From: Rhodopseudomonas sp. BAL398
Lineage (GTDB): Bacteria > Pseudomonadota > Alphaproteobacteria > Rhizobiales > Xanthobacteraceae
DNA: 64,000 nt
Assembly (NCBI RefSeq): GCF_033001325.1
Contig: NZ_CP133111.1
Coordinates: 3,860,501-3,924,500, forward strand
Direction: 5' to 3'
Below, piece by piece: positions 36,094 through 44,812 of this stretch (the stretch's first letter is position 1; every line of letters begins with the position of its first letter). A program made the translations under genes and the position numbers. The notes beneath the pieces were generated by a model, which was not told the DNA's origin, ran no database searches, and was given only the letters and a program-made list of their open reading frames with translations.

Positions 36094-37128
36094 CTAACCC
36101 GGCGAGGGATCTTCGCGGACCGGCTTTGGATCGAGCACCACCGCCAGCCGGCGCAGCCGCTTGGTCCGGGCGCCGAGGATGATTTCCCGCACCGCCAGAA
36201 TGACCACCGAGACGACGAAAGGCACCAGATAATACAGGATGCGGAACAGCAGCATGCCGGCGAGCAGCTCTTCCTTGTCCATCTGCCACAGGCCGACCAG
36301 CATCGCGGCATCGAACACGCCGAGCCCGCCGGGCGAATGGCTGGCGAAGCCGAGCAGGGTCGCGGAGACGAAGATCACCGCCACCACCACGAAACCGAGA
36401 TTGGGATGGTCCGGCACCAGCACATACATCGCCAGCGCGCAGAATCCGAGATCGACGATCCCGATCAGGATCTGCAGCAGCGTCAGCGGCCCTCCCGGCA
36501 GCACGACCGTCCAGCTGCCGCGGCCGACATTGCGCGGGCGGATCCAGACCCAGGCCACATAGCTCAGCAGCCCCGCGATGATGCCGAGCGCGATGAGGCG
36601 ATTGAGCCATGGCGGCAGCTGATCGATCGAGGCTGCCGCCTCCGGATGATAGGCGATGCCCAGGCCGAGGACCGCGGCATTGCCGAGCCAGAAGGTCAGC
36701 CCGGCCAGAAAGCAGATCTTGGCGACGTCGATCCCGTCCAGCCCCCAGGCCGAATAGATCCGGTAGCGCACCGCGCCGCCGGTGAACACGCTGGCGCCGA
36801 CATTGTGCCCGATCGAATAGCTGGTGAAGGCGGCCAGCGCGTTGATCCGGTAGGGAATCTCGCAGCGACCGATCGCCCGCACTGCGAACAGGTCGTAGAA
36901 CGTCAGGGTGAAATAGCCGGCGCAGACGAACAGAGCCGCCAGCGCGACCGAGCGCGGCTCGATCTTCTTCATCGCCTCGACCACCTCGTGGACGTCGATG
37001 CCGCGCAGCATATGGATCAGCACGTAACACGCGACGGCGATCACCGCGACGCTCAACGCAACACCCATTTTATGCAGGATTTGCCTTTTGCGCAGAAACA
37101 CCATCGTTCTGCGTATTGCTTCCAGCAT
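36094..37128 (-). CDS. Lysylphosphatidylglycerol synthase TM-region/UPF0104-type membrane protein
   Basis: A 344-residue protein with about eight membrane spans. It has the MprF/AglD-type flippase core: RINALAAFTSYSIGHNVGASVFTGGAVRYRIYSAWGLDGIDVAKICF and GFASHSPGGLGVFDAAMLVGL. No catalytic lysyltransferase domain is present, so it is the stand-alone membrane type whose substrate is unknown. Its stop is one or two bases before the alternative phoR start, so the two are probably co-transcribed. Confidence 0.82.
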   Translation of the reverse strand: MLEAIRRTMVFLRKRQILHKMGVALSVAVIAVACYVLIHMLRGIDVHEVVEAMKKIEPRSVALAALFVCAGYFTLTFYDLFAVRAIGRCEIPYRINALAAFTSYSIGHNVGASVFTGGAVRYRIYSAWGLDGIDVAKICFLAGLTFWLGNAAVLGLGIAYHPEAAASIDQLPPWLNRLIALGIIAGLLSYVAWVWIRPRNVGRGSWTVVLPGGPLTLLQILIGIVDLGFCALAMYVLVPDHPNLGFVVVAVIFVSATLLGFASHSPGGLGVFDAAMLVGLWQMDKEELLAGMLLFRILYYLVPFVVSVVILAVREIILGARTKRLRRLAVVLDPKPVREDPSPG

Positions 37129-37434
37129 CTAGACCTCGAATGCGCTTTCCGCCAACTGAGACGCTTAAAGGAACATTAAGACAGCAGCTTGTTCCAAACC
37201 GTGGTAGCGCGTTTTGTATCGCAGTGGAATTCGGTCGATCGCCACATCTTGCCCCCAAGTGATTGACCGAGGCTTGATCGACATCAGCCTGCACAGATTT
37301 GCTGCATCGCGGCTGCTGCGTTGCGGAGCAACGCGACGGTCCGCGACGCCGAGCGCAAGACACCGTGTCGACGAACCCGCATAGAACCCGCCTCGAAGAA
37401 CCGCATCCAAGCTGCCGCACCCGCGGCACCGATC
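37129..37434. other. Gene-free gap upstream of the MprF-like gene
   Basis: These 306 bases separate two minus-strand genes. No frame with a binding site, repeat copy or tRNA was seen. The region presumably carries the promoter for the membrane protein and phoR. I could not find a second Pho box here. Confidence 0.5.
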
Positions 37435-37731
37435 TCAGGCGGCCTGCTCCTGTCGGGAGATCACCCAGTGGCGCAGCCACGATCCGACCGCGCATCCCAC
37501 CACATAGGCCGCGATCATGACCAAGCCAAGGTCAAGCCAATAGCCGGCCCGGCCCGGAACCAGCCCCGCCAGCGCCAGGGCGATCAGCGCGGCGAGCAAT
37601 CCCGTCAGCCACAGCGAGGTGCGTTTTGACACGCCATTGCCCCGATGTACCACGGCGATCCATCCGAACGCGAATCCGTACAGAGCCGATCCGACCAGCC
37701 AACCCCAATAGAATGTCACCAGATCGACCAT
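37435..37731 (-). CDS. Small membrane protein, 98 aa, unknown function
   Basis: Three hydrophobic segments (FYWGWLVGSALYGFAFGWIAVVH, LWLTGLLAALIALALAGLV, LDLGLVMIAAYVVGCAVGSWLRHWV). The ATG at 37731 has GAGG 5 bases upstream, and the reading frame overlaps the end of the BON/OmpA gene, so the two are translationally coupled. Similar BON/OmpA proteins are followed by small membrane proteins in other genera, but I cannot name this family. Confidence 0.7.
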   Translation of the reverse strand: MVDLVTFYWGWLVGSALYGFAFGWIAVVHRGNGVSKRTSLWLTGLLAALIALALAGLVPGRAGYWLDLGLVMIAAYVVGCAVGSWLRHWVISRQEQAA

Positions 37732-37733
37732 CG

Positions 37734-39128
37734 TCACCTCACCAGAAATTCAATGCGGCGATTCTGCGCCTTGCCTTGGTCGGTGTCATTGCTGGCGATC
37801 GGCATGGCGCTGCCGAAGCCGACCGGCTTGAAGCGATCCGGCGGCAATCCGGCGTGGACCAGATAGTCGGTCACCGCCTGGGCGCGCTTCTCGGACAGGG
37901 CCTGATTGAATTCGGCGTCGCCCACGCTGTCGGTGTGGCCGCCGATCTCGATCGTCGCGGTCGGACACCGCATCGCGGTCTCGATCAGCCGGTCGAGCAG
38001 CCCGGCGGAGTCCGGATCGATCCTGGCGCTTCCGGATTCGAACAGGATCGTGCCCTGGCGCAGCAGGTCGGCGAATAATTGCTGGCAGACGGTGGGATCG
38101 ACCGGCGCGGCTAGCGGCTTCACCGAAATCTGCGCCTCGACCTGCCAGTCCCGCGGCAGCGCCTTGCTTAGCTCGCCGCGGATCTGGCCCGCCGCGGCCT
38201 CGTACAACGCATCGCCCGACAGCTTCACCACGCTGTCGGACACCGACAGCGTCCCGGTCGACAGCCGCGACAGCGCGCCCAGCGCCGGCACCACCGCCTT
38301 GGCGAAGCCCTGCGGCGCGCCGACGCTGGCTTTCAGATTATCGACCACTTTTGCGTCGAAGAATTTGCGCTCGGCGGCGGCGACCAGCGCGGCGTGAACG
38401 GAATTGTCCGGCACATAGCCGCTCAGCGTCAGCGTGCCGGCCACCGGGTCCTTGTTGGCCGCGAACACGTAAGGCGGCGCCTTGACGCCGTTGGCGCCGA
38501 CCCAATAGCCCTCCGGCAGGTTCTTCAGCGCCGCGGAGATCGCCTCGCGCCCGCCCAGCCCGCGTGCCATCCCCGACAGCGTCACTTCGGTATTGGTCAG
38601 GGTGATCCTGCCGGTTTTCAGTTTGGCGATCTGATCGATCAGCAGCAGCACGGCGGCATCGAATCGCAACGGCGCGCCGCGCGCCAGGTTGATCCGGTCG
38701 ACCACTTCGACGCCGTTCACGGCGTTGCGGGCGGCATCGAGCAGCCGGGCCTTGCTGGCCGGCAGCGGCGCGCTGCCGCCGAGCGTGATCCTGACGACGT
38801 CGCGCTCGATGGTCCAGATGAACGGCTTGGCCTCGGGCACCAGGCTGGTCTGATCATTGACCAGCCGCACCCCGGGGACGCTCTCGACCGCCGCCACCGC
38901 GCTGCGCCGGCCCTCTTCGGAGAATGCCTCGGCCGCAAAGCTGACGTCGCGGCCGGCGACCTCGATGGCGACCTTGTCGAGCACGGTGTCGTGCAGCGAG
39001 CTCCGCGCCCGCGCCGCGAGATCGGCCTCGAGCGGGGGCGTCGTCGTCCAGGCCGCGATCGCCCAGAGGATTGCCAGCGGCACCAAACCGGGCCACCATT
39101 TGACGCTCGCTCTCCAGAATTCGCGCAT
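37734..39128 (-). CDS. BON-domain/OmpA-type peptidoglycan-binding envelope protein
   Basis: A 464-residue protein with an N-terminal membrane anchor (WWPGLVPLAILWAIAAWTT). BON-like alpha/beta repeats follow (for example SAVAAVESVPGVRLVNDQTS, DAARNAVNGVEVVDRINLARG, LTLSGYVPDNSVHAALVAAAERKFFDAKVVDNL). The C-terminal OmpA domain binds peptidoglycan: ILFESGSARIDPDSAGLLDRLIE, IEIGGHTDSVGDAEFNQALSEKRAQAVTDYL and GFGSAMPIASNDTDQGKAQNRRIEFLV. The layout resembles Mycobacterium Rv0899 (ArfA) and its proteobacterial relatives. First gene of a coupled pair with the 98-residue membrane protein. Confidence 0.88.
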   Translation of the reverse strand: MREFWRASVKWWPGLVPLAILWAIAAWTTTPPLEADLAARARSSLHDTVLDKVAIEVAGRDVSFAAEAFSEEGRRSAVAAVESVPGVRLVNDQTSLVPEAKPFIWTIERDVVRITLGGSAPLPASKARLLDAARNAVNGVEVVDRINLARGAPLRFDAAVLLLIDQIAKLKTGRITLTNTEVTLSGMARGLGGREAISAALKNLPEGYWVGANGVKAPPYVFAANKDPVAGTLTLSGYVPDNSVHAALVAAAERKFFDAKVVDNLKASVGAPQGFAKAVVPALGALSRLSTGTLSVSDSVVKLSGDALYEAAAGQIRGELSKALPRDWQVEAQISVKPLAAPVDPTVCQQLFADLLRQGTILFESGSARIDPDSAGLLDRLIETAMRCPTATIEIGGHTDSVGDAEFNQALSEKRAQAVTDYLVHAGLPPDRFKPVGFGSAMPIASNDTDQGKAQNRRIEFLVR

Positions 39129-39282
39129 TCGACATCCCGCCGGTCCAGAACCAGAGAGAAATCAAACCGTTGCAGCACTGTCAAACTCAATTACGGAAAT
39201 CGCCAAGTCGACGCAGCGCAATAACCGTTTGTTCAATGATGGGGGCTAAGATTGTTAACGAAATTAACCAGTCGGCTGTTCG

Positions 39283-40341
39283 ATGAAGCAATTTCGCCAT
39301 AATGTGATCCGCGCTGGCCTCGAGGCGCTCTATTTTTCCGGGGCTCATCATGTGCTGCGACCGATCCTCTCCGGGGTCGGCACCATTTTCATGCTGCATC
39401 ATGTGCGGCCGGCCCGCGATGATGCATTCCAGCCCAACCACCATCTCGAGGTGACGCCGGATTTCCTCCGCACCACGCTGAATTACCTGCGCAGCCAGAA
39501 TATCGACATCGTCCCGATGGACGAACTGCACCGTCGCCTGGTCGAGCAGGATTTCTCCCGGCGCTTTGCCTGCATCACCCTGGACGACGGCTATCGCGAC
39601 AACCGGGACTTCGCACTGCCGGTGCTCGAGGAATTCGACGCGCCGTTCACCGTCTATGCCGCCAGCGATTTCGCCGAGGGCCGCGGCCGGCTGTGGTGGA
39701 TCACGCTGGAGCGGCTGATCGCCGGGGCCGACCGCATCGAGGCCGAGATCGGCGGCATCGAGGCGCGGCTCGAGACCGACACGGCTGCGGCCAAGCAAGC
39801 GGCATTCGACGGCCTGCATGACCAGCTGCGGGCTTTGCCCGGCGAGCGGGATCTGTGCGCGGCGATGACCGCGCTGTGCGCCCGCAACGGCGTCGACGAA
39901 ACCGAGGTCGGCCGCGAGCTCTGCCTGGCGTGGAACGAGCTGCGACGCTTCGCCGGCCATCGGCTGGTGACGATCGGCGCCCACAGCATCAGCCATTGCC
40001 TGCTCGCCAAGCAGAGCGAGGCGGTCGCCGCGCGCGAGCTCGCGCTCGGCCGCGCCCGGATCGAAGCCGAATTGGGCCGCCCGATCACCCATCTCGCCTA
40101 TCCCTATGGCGATTGCAGCTCGGCCGGTCCGCGCGAATTCGCCCTGGCGCGTGCCGCCGGCTTCAAGACCGCGGTGACGACGCGACCCGGCATGATCTTT
40201 CCCGAATTCGCCGACCATCTCACCGCGCTGCCGCGCATCTCGCTGAACGGCAATTTCCAGGATAGCCGCGTCCTGCCGGTGCTGAACTCCGGCGCCGCCA
40301 CCGCGGTGTGGAACGGCTTTCGCCGCGTCAACGCTGCGTAA
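39283..40341 (+). CDS. NodB-type polysaccharide deacetylase
   Basis: A 352-residue carbohydrate esterase family 4 protein. NodB motifs are visible: motif 1 FACITLDDGYRDNRDFALPVL (T-x-D-D), motif 2 GAHSISHCLL (H-x3-H metal site) and motif 3 HLAYPYGDCSSAG. There is no clear signal peptide, only FSGAHHVLRPILSGVGTIFML, so location is uncertain. A helical insert of about 90 residues (EIGGIEARLETDTAAAKQAAF and on) separates motifs 1 and 2. It removes N- or O-acetyl groups from a glycan. Divergent from the BON/OmpA gene. Confidence 0.88.
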   Translation: MKQFRHNVIRAGLEALYFSGAHHVLRPILSGVGTIFMLHHVRPARDDAFQPNHHLEVTPDFLRTTLNYLRSQNIDIVPMDELHRRLVEQDFSRRFACITLDDGYRDNRDFALPVLEEFDAPFTVYAASDFAEGRGRLWWITLERLIAGADRIEAEIGGIEARLETDTAAAKQAAFDGLHDQLRALPGERDLCAAMTALCARNGVDETEVGRELCLAWNELRRFAGHRLVTIGAHSISHCLLAKQSEAVAARELALGRARIEAELGRPITHLAYPYGDCSSAGPREFALARAAGFKTAVTTRPGMIFPEFADHLTALPRISLNGNFQDSRVLPVLNSGAATAVWNGFRRVNAA

Positions 40342-40484
40342 GATTAGCCGATCGGATTCCCGTCGCCGGATCAAACGAAGCGCAATCCGGGCTGTGACCA
40401 ACCCTGTAGTGCTTGCCGCTATCCGGCTTCCTTGACTCGTCCCGCCCGCCGTCTCAAACATCCGGCAAATCAATGGGAGGACGC

Positions 40485-41291
40485 ATGTTCAAGAATCTGT
40501 TTTCGCTGCAGGGCCGCATCGCCCTGGTGACCGGCGGCTCGCGCGGCATCGGCAAGATGATCGCGGCCGGTTTCCTCGCCCAGGGCGCCGCCCGGGTCTA
40601 CATCACCGCGCGCAAGGCCGGGCCCTGCGAGGCCACCGCCAAGGAACTGACGGCGGAATATGCCGGCGAATGCATCGCGCTGCCGATCGATATCTCGACC
40701 ATGACGGGCATCGAGATGCTGGCCGCCGAGATCATCAAGCGCGAGCCCAAGCTCGACATTCTGGTCAACAATGCCGGCGCTGCCTGGGGCGCGCCGTTCG
40801 ACGAGTTTCCCGAAAGCGGCTGGGACAAGGTGATGAACCTCAACGTCAAGACGCCGTTCTTCCTCACCAAGGCGCTGGCCGGCCCGCTGCGCGCCGCAGC
40901 CACAGCCGAGCGCCCCGGCAAGGTGATCAACATCGCCTCGATCGACGGCATCTTCGTCAATCCGATGGAGACCTATTCCTATGCGGCCAGCAAATCCGGA
41001 CTGATCCACCTGACCCGGCGAATGGCCGTGAAGCTGATCCAGGATCACATCGTGGTCACCGCGATCGCGCCGGGCCCGTTCTCCTCCGACATGAACAAGG
41101 CCGCGCGTGACAATGCCGATAGCGTGGCGACGCGTGTGCCGGCCGGCCGGATCGGCACCGACGAGGACATGGCGGGCGCTGCGATCTATCTGGCCTCGCG
41201 CGCCGGCGACTACGTGGTCGGCGCCACCATCGCGGTCGACGGCGGCATCGTCTACGCCAACCCCGGCATCAAGGGCGACGGCTGGGATTGA
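40485..41291 (+). CDS. Short-chain dehydrogenase/reductase
   Basis: A 268-residue SDR. It shows the cofactor motif VTGGSRGIGK, the structural motif LVNNAGAAWG, catalytic Ser in VINIASIDGIF, the Y-x3-K motif in YSYAASKSGLIHLTRRMAVKL, and AIAPGPFSSDMNK. The ATG at 40485 (MFKNLFSLQGRIALVTGG) has a strong GGGAGG site. Overall it resembles RhlG/beta-ketoacyl-reductase-like SDRs. It converges on boxB and is not in the box operon, so a role in benzoate metabolism is unproven. Confidence 0.88.
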   Translation: MFKNLFSLQGRIALVTGGSRGIGKMIAAGFLAQGAARVYITARKAGPCEATAKELTAEYAGECIALPIDISTMTGIEMLAAEIIKREPKLDILVNNAGAAWGAPFDEFPESGWDKVMNLNVKTPFFLTKALAGPLRAAATAERPGKVINIASIDGIFVNPMETYSYAASKSGLIHLTRRMAVKLIQDHIVVTAIAPGPFSSDMNKAARDNADSVATRVPAGRIGTDEDMAGAAIYLASRAGDYVVGATIAVDGGIVYANPGIKGDGWD

Positions 41292-41332
41292 GCGCGGCGA
41301 CCGGGGCGCACGTCATCAGCGCGGCGCACAGC

Positions 41333-41382
41333 GCCCCCACCCCAACCCTCCCCCGCAAGCGGGGGAGGGGTGGGGTGGGGGC
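41333..41382. terminator. Long GC hairpin between convergent SDR and boxB genes (repeat family E core)
   Basis: GCCCCCACCCC-AACCCTCCCCCGC pairs with its reverse complement GCGGGGGAGGG-GTGGGGTGGGGGC around an AA loop. No T-tract follows, so it is not a textbook terminator, but it sits where two convergent transcripts end. The CCTCCCCC core is shared with the longer repeats at 45696 and 51424. Confidence 0.6.
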
Positions 41383-41421
41383 GACGCCCGGCAGTGAGCC
41401 TATTGGCCCAACGCCGAAGGC

Positions 41422-42867
41422 TCAGGTCTCGATCTTCACATATTCGAAATCGCCGGGCTTGTTGTCGATGCCGACCTTCGGGGCCGAGATCCAGGACGCG
41501 TAGGCGCCGGGGTCGCTGACCGGGTTCATCAGGCTGGCGATAAAATCGCCATCCTCCACCGAGGGCAGCCAGTCGGTCTGGCGCGCCGCCCAGGTGGCGT
41601 CGTCGATCAGCACGCCGTCGGGCGTGGCGTGGACGTCCTTGAACTCGCCGATCTGGCGATGGAACGCGACATTCGGCAGCGTCAGCTTGTAGTCATAGCC
41701 GGCGGTCGCGATCACCTTGTTCCAGCGCAGCATGCCCTTGACGCAGTCCTGGGTGTAGTCGTCGCGCAGCCGCATGTTGAGCGCGGTCAGCGCCGGCTCG
41801 TCGACCCGCTTGATCACGCCGTCGACCAGCTTCAGCACCGGATAGGTGTCGTTATTGAGCCGATGGTCGTCCTGAATTTGCGTCTCGTGATAGCGGCCCT
41901 TGATGCCGAAATTGAAGGCGTTGGCGGCGTTGGTCGAGACTTCCGAGCCGAACAGGTCGAGCGACAGCGTGTAGTGCAGATTGAGCTTCTTCTGCATCGT
42001 CGGCAGGTCGATGACGCCGAGCGCGCGCACCCGGGCGATGTCGGTCGGATCGTCGATGCCGGCTTCGCGCATCGCCTCGCAGGTGCGCTGGATCACGCGG
42101 CTGATGCCGGTCTCGCCGACGAACATGTGGTGGGCTTCCTCGGTCAGCATGAAGCGGCAGGTGCGCGACAAGGGATCGAAGCCGGATTGCGCCAGCGAGT
42201 GCAACTGCATCTTGCCGTCGCGGTCGGTGAAGTAAGTGAACATGAAGAACGACAGCCAGTCCGGCGTCGCCTCGTTGAAGGCGCCGAGCATGCGCGGCGC
42301 ATCGGCGTCGCCGGAGCGGCGGCGCAGCAGCCCGTCGGCCTCCTCGCGGCCGTCGCGGCCGAAGTACTTCTGCAGCAGATACACCATCGCCCACAGATGG
42401 CGGCCTTCCTCGACATTGACCTGGAACAGATTGCGCAGATCGTACAACGACGGCGCGGTCTTGCCGAGATGGCGCTGCTGCTCCACCGAGGCCGGCTCGG
42501 TGTCGCCCTGGATCACGATCAGCCGGCGCAGCATCGCGCGATATTCGCCGGGCACTTCCTGCCAGGCCGGTTCGCCGAAATGTTCACCGAACGGAATCGT
42601 GCGGTTCTCCTCCTGCGGCGCCAGCAGAATGCCCCAGCGATAGTCCGGCATCTTGACGTAGTCGAATTTGGCCCAGCCGCGCGGATCGACCGAATAGGCG
42701 GTGCGCAGATAGACCAGCGATTGCTGGAAGCCATCCGGCCCCATGTCGTTCCACCAGTCGATGTATCCGGGGTGCCAGCCCTCCAGCGCCTTCAGCACCT
42801 GGCGGTCGTCGCCGAGATTGACGTTGTTGGGGATCTTGGTCGAGTAGTCGACATTCATGATGTTCAT
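41422..42867 (-). CDS. boxB: Benzoyl-CoA 2,3-epoxidase oxygenase subunit BoxB
   Basis: A 481-residue class I diiron oxygenase beginning MNIMNVDYSTKIPNNVNLGDDR. The family signature is present: WNDMGPDGFQ, FQVNVEEGRHLWAMVYLLQKYFG and FMLTEEAHHMFVGETG, which supply the E/E-x-x-H iron ligands, plus ALNMRLRDDYTQDCVKGMLRWNK. BoxB epoxidises benzoyl-CoA in the aerobic hybrid (box) pathway and needs the reductase BoxA. The ATG at 42867 has GGGAG upstream. It follows boxC, with a palindromic repeat between them. Confidence 0.95.
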   Translation of the reverse strand: MNIMNVDYSTKIPNNVNLGDDRQVLKALEGWHPGYIDWWNDMGPDGFQQSLVYLRTAYSVDPRGWAKFDYVKMPDYRWGILLAPQEENRTIPFGEHFGEPAWQEVPGEYRAMLRRLIVIQGDTEPASVEQQRHLGKTAPSLYDLRNLFQVNVEEGRHLWAMVYLLQKYFGRDGREEADGLLRRRSGDADAPRMLGAFNEATPDWLSFFMFTYFTDRDGKMQLHSLAQSGFDPLSRTCRFMLTEEAHHMFVGETGISRVIQRTCEAMREAGIDDPTDIARVRALGVIDLPTMQKKLNLHYTLSLDLFGSEVSTNAANAFNFGIKGRYHETQIQDDHRLNNDTYPVLKLVDGVIKRVDEPALTALNMRLRDDYTQDCVKGMLRWNKVIATAGYDYKLTLPNVAFHRQIGEFKDVHATPDGVLIDDATWAARQTDWLPSVEDGDFIASLMNPVSDPGAYASWISAPKVGIDNKPGDFEYVKIET

Positions 42868-42927
42868 GGCCGCGCTCCCGGTTCGTCTTGTTTGCGTCTG
42901 TCTGAGTGCCACCCCGTCGTCGGGGCC

Positions 42928-43010
42928 GTCATTGCGAGCGAAGCGAAGCAATCCAGGGCGTCGTGTACGGGGCTACTGGATTGCTTCGTCGCTTCGCTCC
43001 TCGCAATGAC
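42928..43010. repeat. Palindromic repeat (family F) inside the box operon
   Basis: The left arm begins GTCATTGCGAGCGAAGCG and continues to AAGCAATCCAG. The right arm is CTGGATTGCTTCG...CTCGCAATGAC. The 83-bp near-perfect hairpin occupies half of the 179-base gap between boxC and boxB on their shared transcript. It contains no reading frame. It may tune the boxB to boxC ratio by processing or partial termination. Confidence 0.8.
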
Positions 43011-43046
43011 GAATTGAAGCGACTGTTGGTAACAACGCTCGCGGGC

Positions 43047-44735
43047 TCACACCCGCGTCATGTCGAATTGCGCCTTCTGGCCGGTGCCGTAGCGGCGCAG
43101 CGCGCCGTTTTCGCCGACCGCGTTGGGGCGCTGGAAGATCCAGTTCTGCCAGGCGGTGAGCCGCGAGAAGATCTTCGACTCCATGGTCTCGGGTCCGGCA
43201 AAGCGCAGATTGGCCTCCATCCCGGTGAGGCTGTCGGGCGAGAACGAGGCGCGTTCCTCGAGAAACACCCTCACCTCATCGTCCCAATCGATATCGTCCA
43301 GCGCGAAGGTGACGAGGCCGAGCGCTTCGGCCGCCTCGGCGTCGAGCGCCGTGCCGATTTGCTGCTGGGCGCGCGTCACGTCGTCGGGATCGGCCTGAAA
43401 CCGCGACTGCAGCCGGGTCAGGCCGTGGCTCATCGGATAGGGGCCGAAATTCATCGCGCTCAGCTGCAGCGCCGGCGGCGCGCGGTTGTCGCCCTGGCGC
43501 GAGCCGATCAGCATGTAGGAGCGGTCGGCGGCGAACACCAATTCGGCCAGCGTGCCGGCAAAGCACGAGCCAGGCTCGACCAGCGTGACCAACGTGCGCG
43601 ATGTGACGTCGATCCGCTTCAAGACGCGCTTCCAGTAATGCCGGATCTCGTTGACCAGCCAATGGCCCTTGTTGGCCTCGAGAAAATCGTCATAGGCCAG
43701 CACCAATTCGGCGTCGCCATGCGACTTGAACACCAGCATCGCGGTGTCGAGTTCGTTGATGCGCAGATGCAGGATGGCGTCGTCGAGTTCGCGCGCGACC
43801 TGCAGCGGCCAGAACCTGGCGCCCTGTGCGATCAGGCCGTCGATGTCGGCCGGCGGCGCGGCCTCCGGCGCATTGATCGTAATCGTGGCGATGCGCGCGG
43901 CGCGGTCGAGATCGACGCTGACGAAACCATAGCGAATGCTGTCATCGCCGATGCTGCGGGTCAGCGGCGACAGCGTAATGCCGGGGCCGGCGGCGTCGCG
44001 CTTTGAGCCGGCGGCGAAAGCGCCGGCGCGTTCGGTGACCGCGGCCTCCAATTTGCTGTTCGGCACGATCTCGTCAACCAGCCGCCACTGCACCGCGCGC
44101 TTGCCCTTGATGCCTTCCTCGATGGTGCAGAAGAAATCGGCGTGGTCGCGGCGCACCTTGCGCTTGTCGACCACCCGGGTCAGCCCGCCGGTGCCGGGCA
44201 GCACCGCCAGCAGCGGCACTTCGGGCAGCGAAACCGAGGCCGAGCCGTCATCCGCCATGATGATGTGGTCGGTCGCCAGCGCCAGCTCATAGCCGCCGCC
44301 GGCCGCGGTGCCGTTGACCACACTGATGAAGCGTTGCCCGGAATGCTCCGAGGAATCCTCAAAGCCGTTGCGGGTCTCATTGGTGAATTTGCAGAAATTG
44401 ACCTTGTGGGCGTGGGTGGCGCCGGCCAGCATGCGGATATTGGCGCCGGCGCAGAACACCCGGTTCTTGCCCGAGCGCAGCAGCACCACCTTGACCTGCG
44501 GATGCTCGAAGCGCAGCCGCTGCACCGCGTCGGCGAGCTCGATATCGACGCCGAGATCGTAGGAATTCAGCTTGAGCTGATAGCCCTCGAACAGCCCGCC
44601 ATTCTCGTCGACATCCATCGTCAGGGTCGCGACCGCGCCCTCGACATTGAGCGACCAGTGCCGGTAGCGCGACGGATCGGTCTGGAAGTCGATCCATTTG
44701 GCACCGTTGGCGAGCACGCGATCCTCACCGGCCAT
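43047..44735 (-). CDS. boxC: 2,3-epoxybenzoyl-CoA dihydrolase BoxC
   Basis: A 562-residue, double-length crotonase-family enzyme. The first half carries KVVLLRSGKNRVFCAGANIRMLAG and FISVVNGTAAGGGYELALATDHIIMADD. The second carries TLVTLVEPGSCFAGTLAELVFAADRSYML. The C-terminus WQNWIFQRPNAVGENGALRRYGTGQKAQFD is characteristic of BoxC. It hydrolytically opens the epoxide ring, releasing formate and giving 3,4-dehydroadipyl-CoA semialdehyde. GAGGGA precedes the ATG. Upstream by 77 bp lies the alpha/beta-hydrolase stop, with an operator-like site between. Confidence 0.96.
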   Translation of the reverse strand: MAGEDRVLANGAKWIDFQTDPSRYRHWSLNVEGAVATLTMDVDENGGLFEGYQLKLNSYDLGVDIELADAVQRLRFEHPQVKVVLLRSGKNRVFCAGANIRMLAGATHAHKVNFCKFTNETRNGFEDSSEHSGQRFISVVNGTAAGGGYELALATDHIIMADDGSASVSLPEVPLLAVLPGTGGLTRVVDKRKVRRDHADFFCTIEEGIKGKRAVQWRLVDEIVPNSKLEAAVTERAGAFAAGSKRDAAGPGITLSPLTRSIGDDSIRYGFVSVDLDRAARIATITINAPEAAPPADIDGLIAQGARFWPLQVARELDDAILHLRINELDTAMLVFKSHGDAELVLAYDDFLEANKGHWLVNEIRHYWKRVLKRIDVTSRTLVTLVEPGSCFAGTLAELVFAADRSYMLIGSRQGDNRAPPALQLSAMNFGPYPMSHGLTRLQSRFQADPDDVTRAQQQIGTALDAEAAEALGLVTFALDDIDWDDEVRVFLEERASFSPDSLTGMEANLRFAGPETMESKIFSRLTAWQNWIFQRPNAVGENGALRRYGTGQKAQFDMTRV

Positions 44736-44764
44736 GATTCATCCCTCGGGTTGTTTTGAGAATA

Positions 44765-44778
44765 TGAATAATAATGCA
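44765..44778. promoter_or_regulatory. Candidate BoxR operator upstream of boxC
   Basis: TGAA-TAATAA-TGCA matches the published BzdR/BoxR-type site TGCA-N6-TGCA at all but one base. It lies in an AT-rich island 30-43 bases before the boxC ATG, with a second ATGCAT 41 bases further upstream (44815). Assignment rests on similarity to the other two sites at 47517 and 54129 and on boxR being nearby. Confidence 0.5.
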
Positions 44779-44812
44779 TGTTTTCGCGCTGTCCAGCGCT
44801 AAATGTGCCAGA

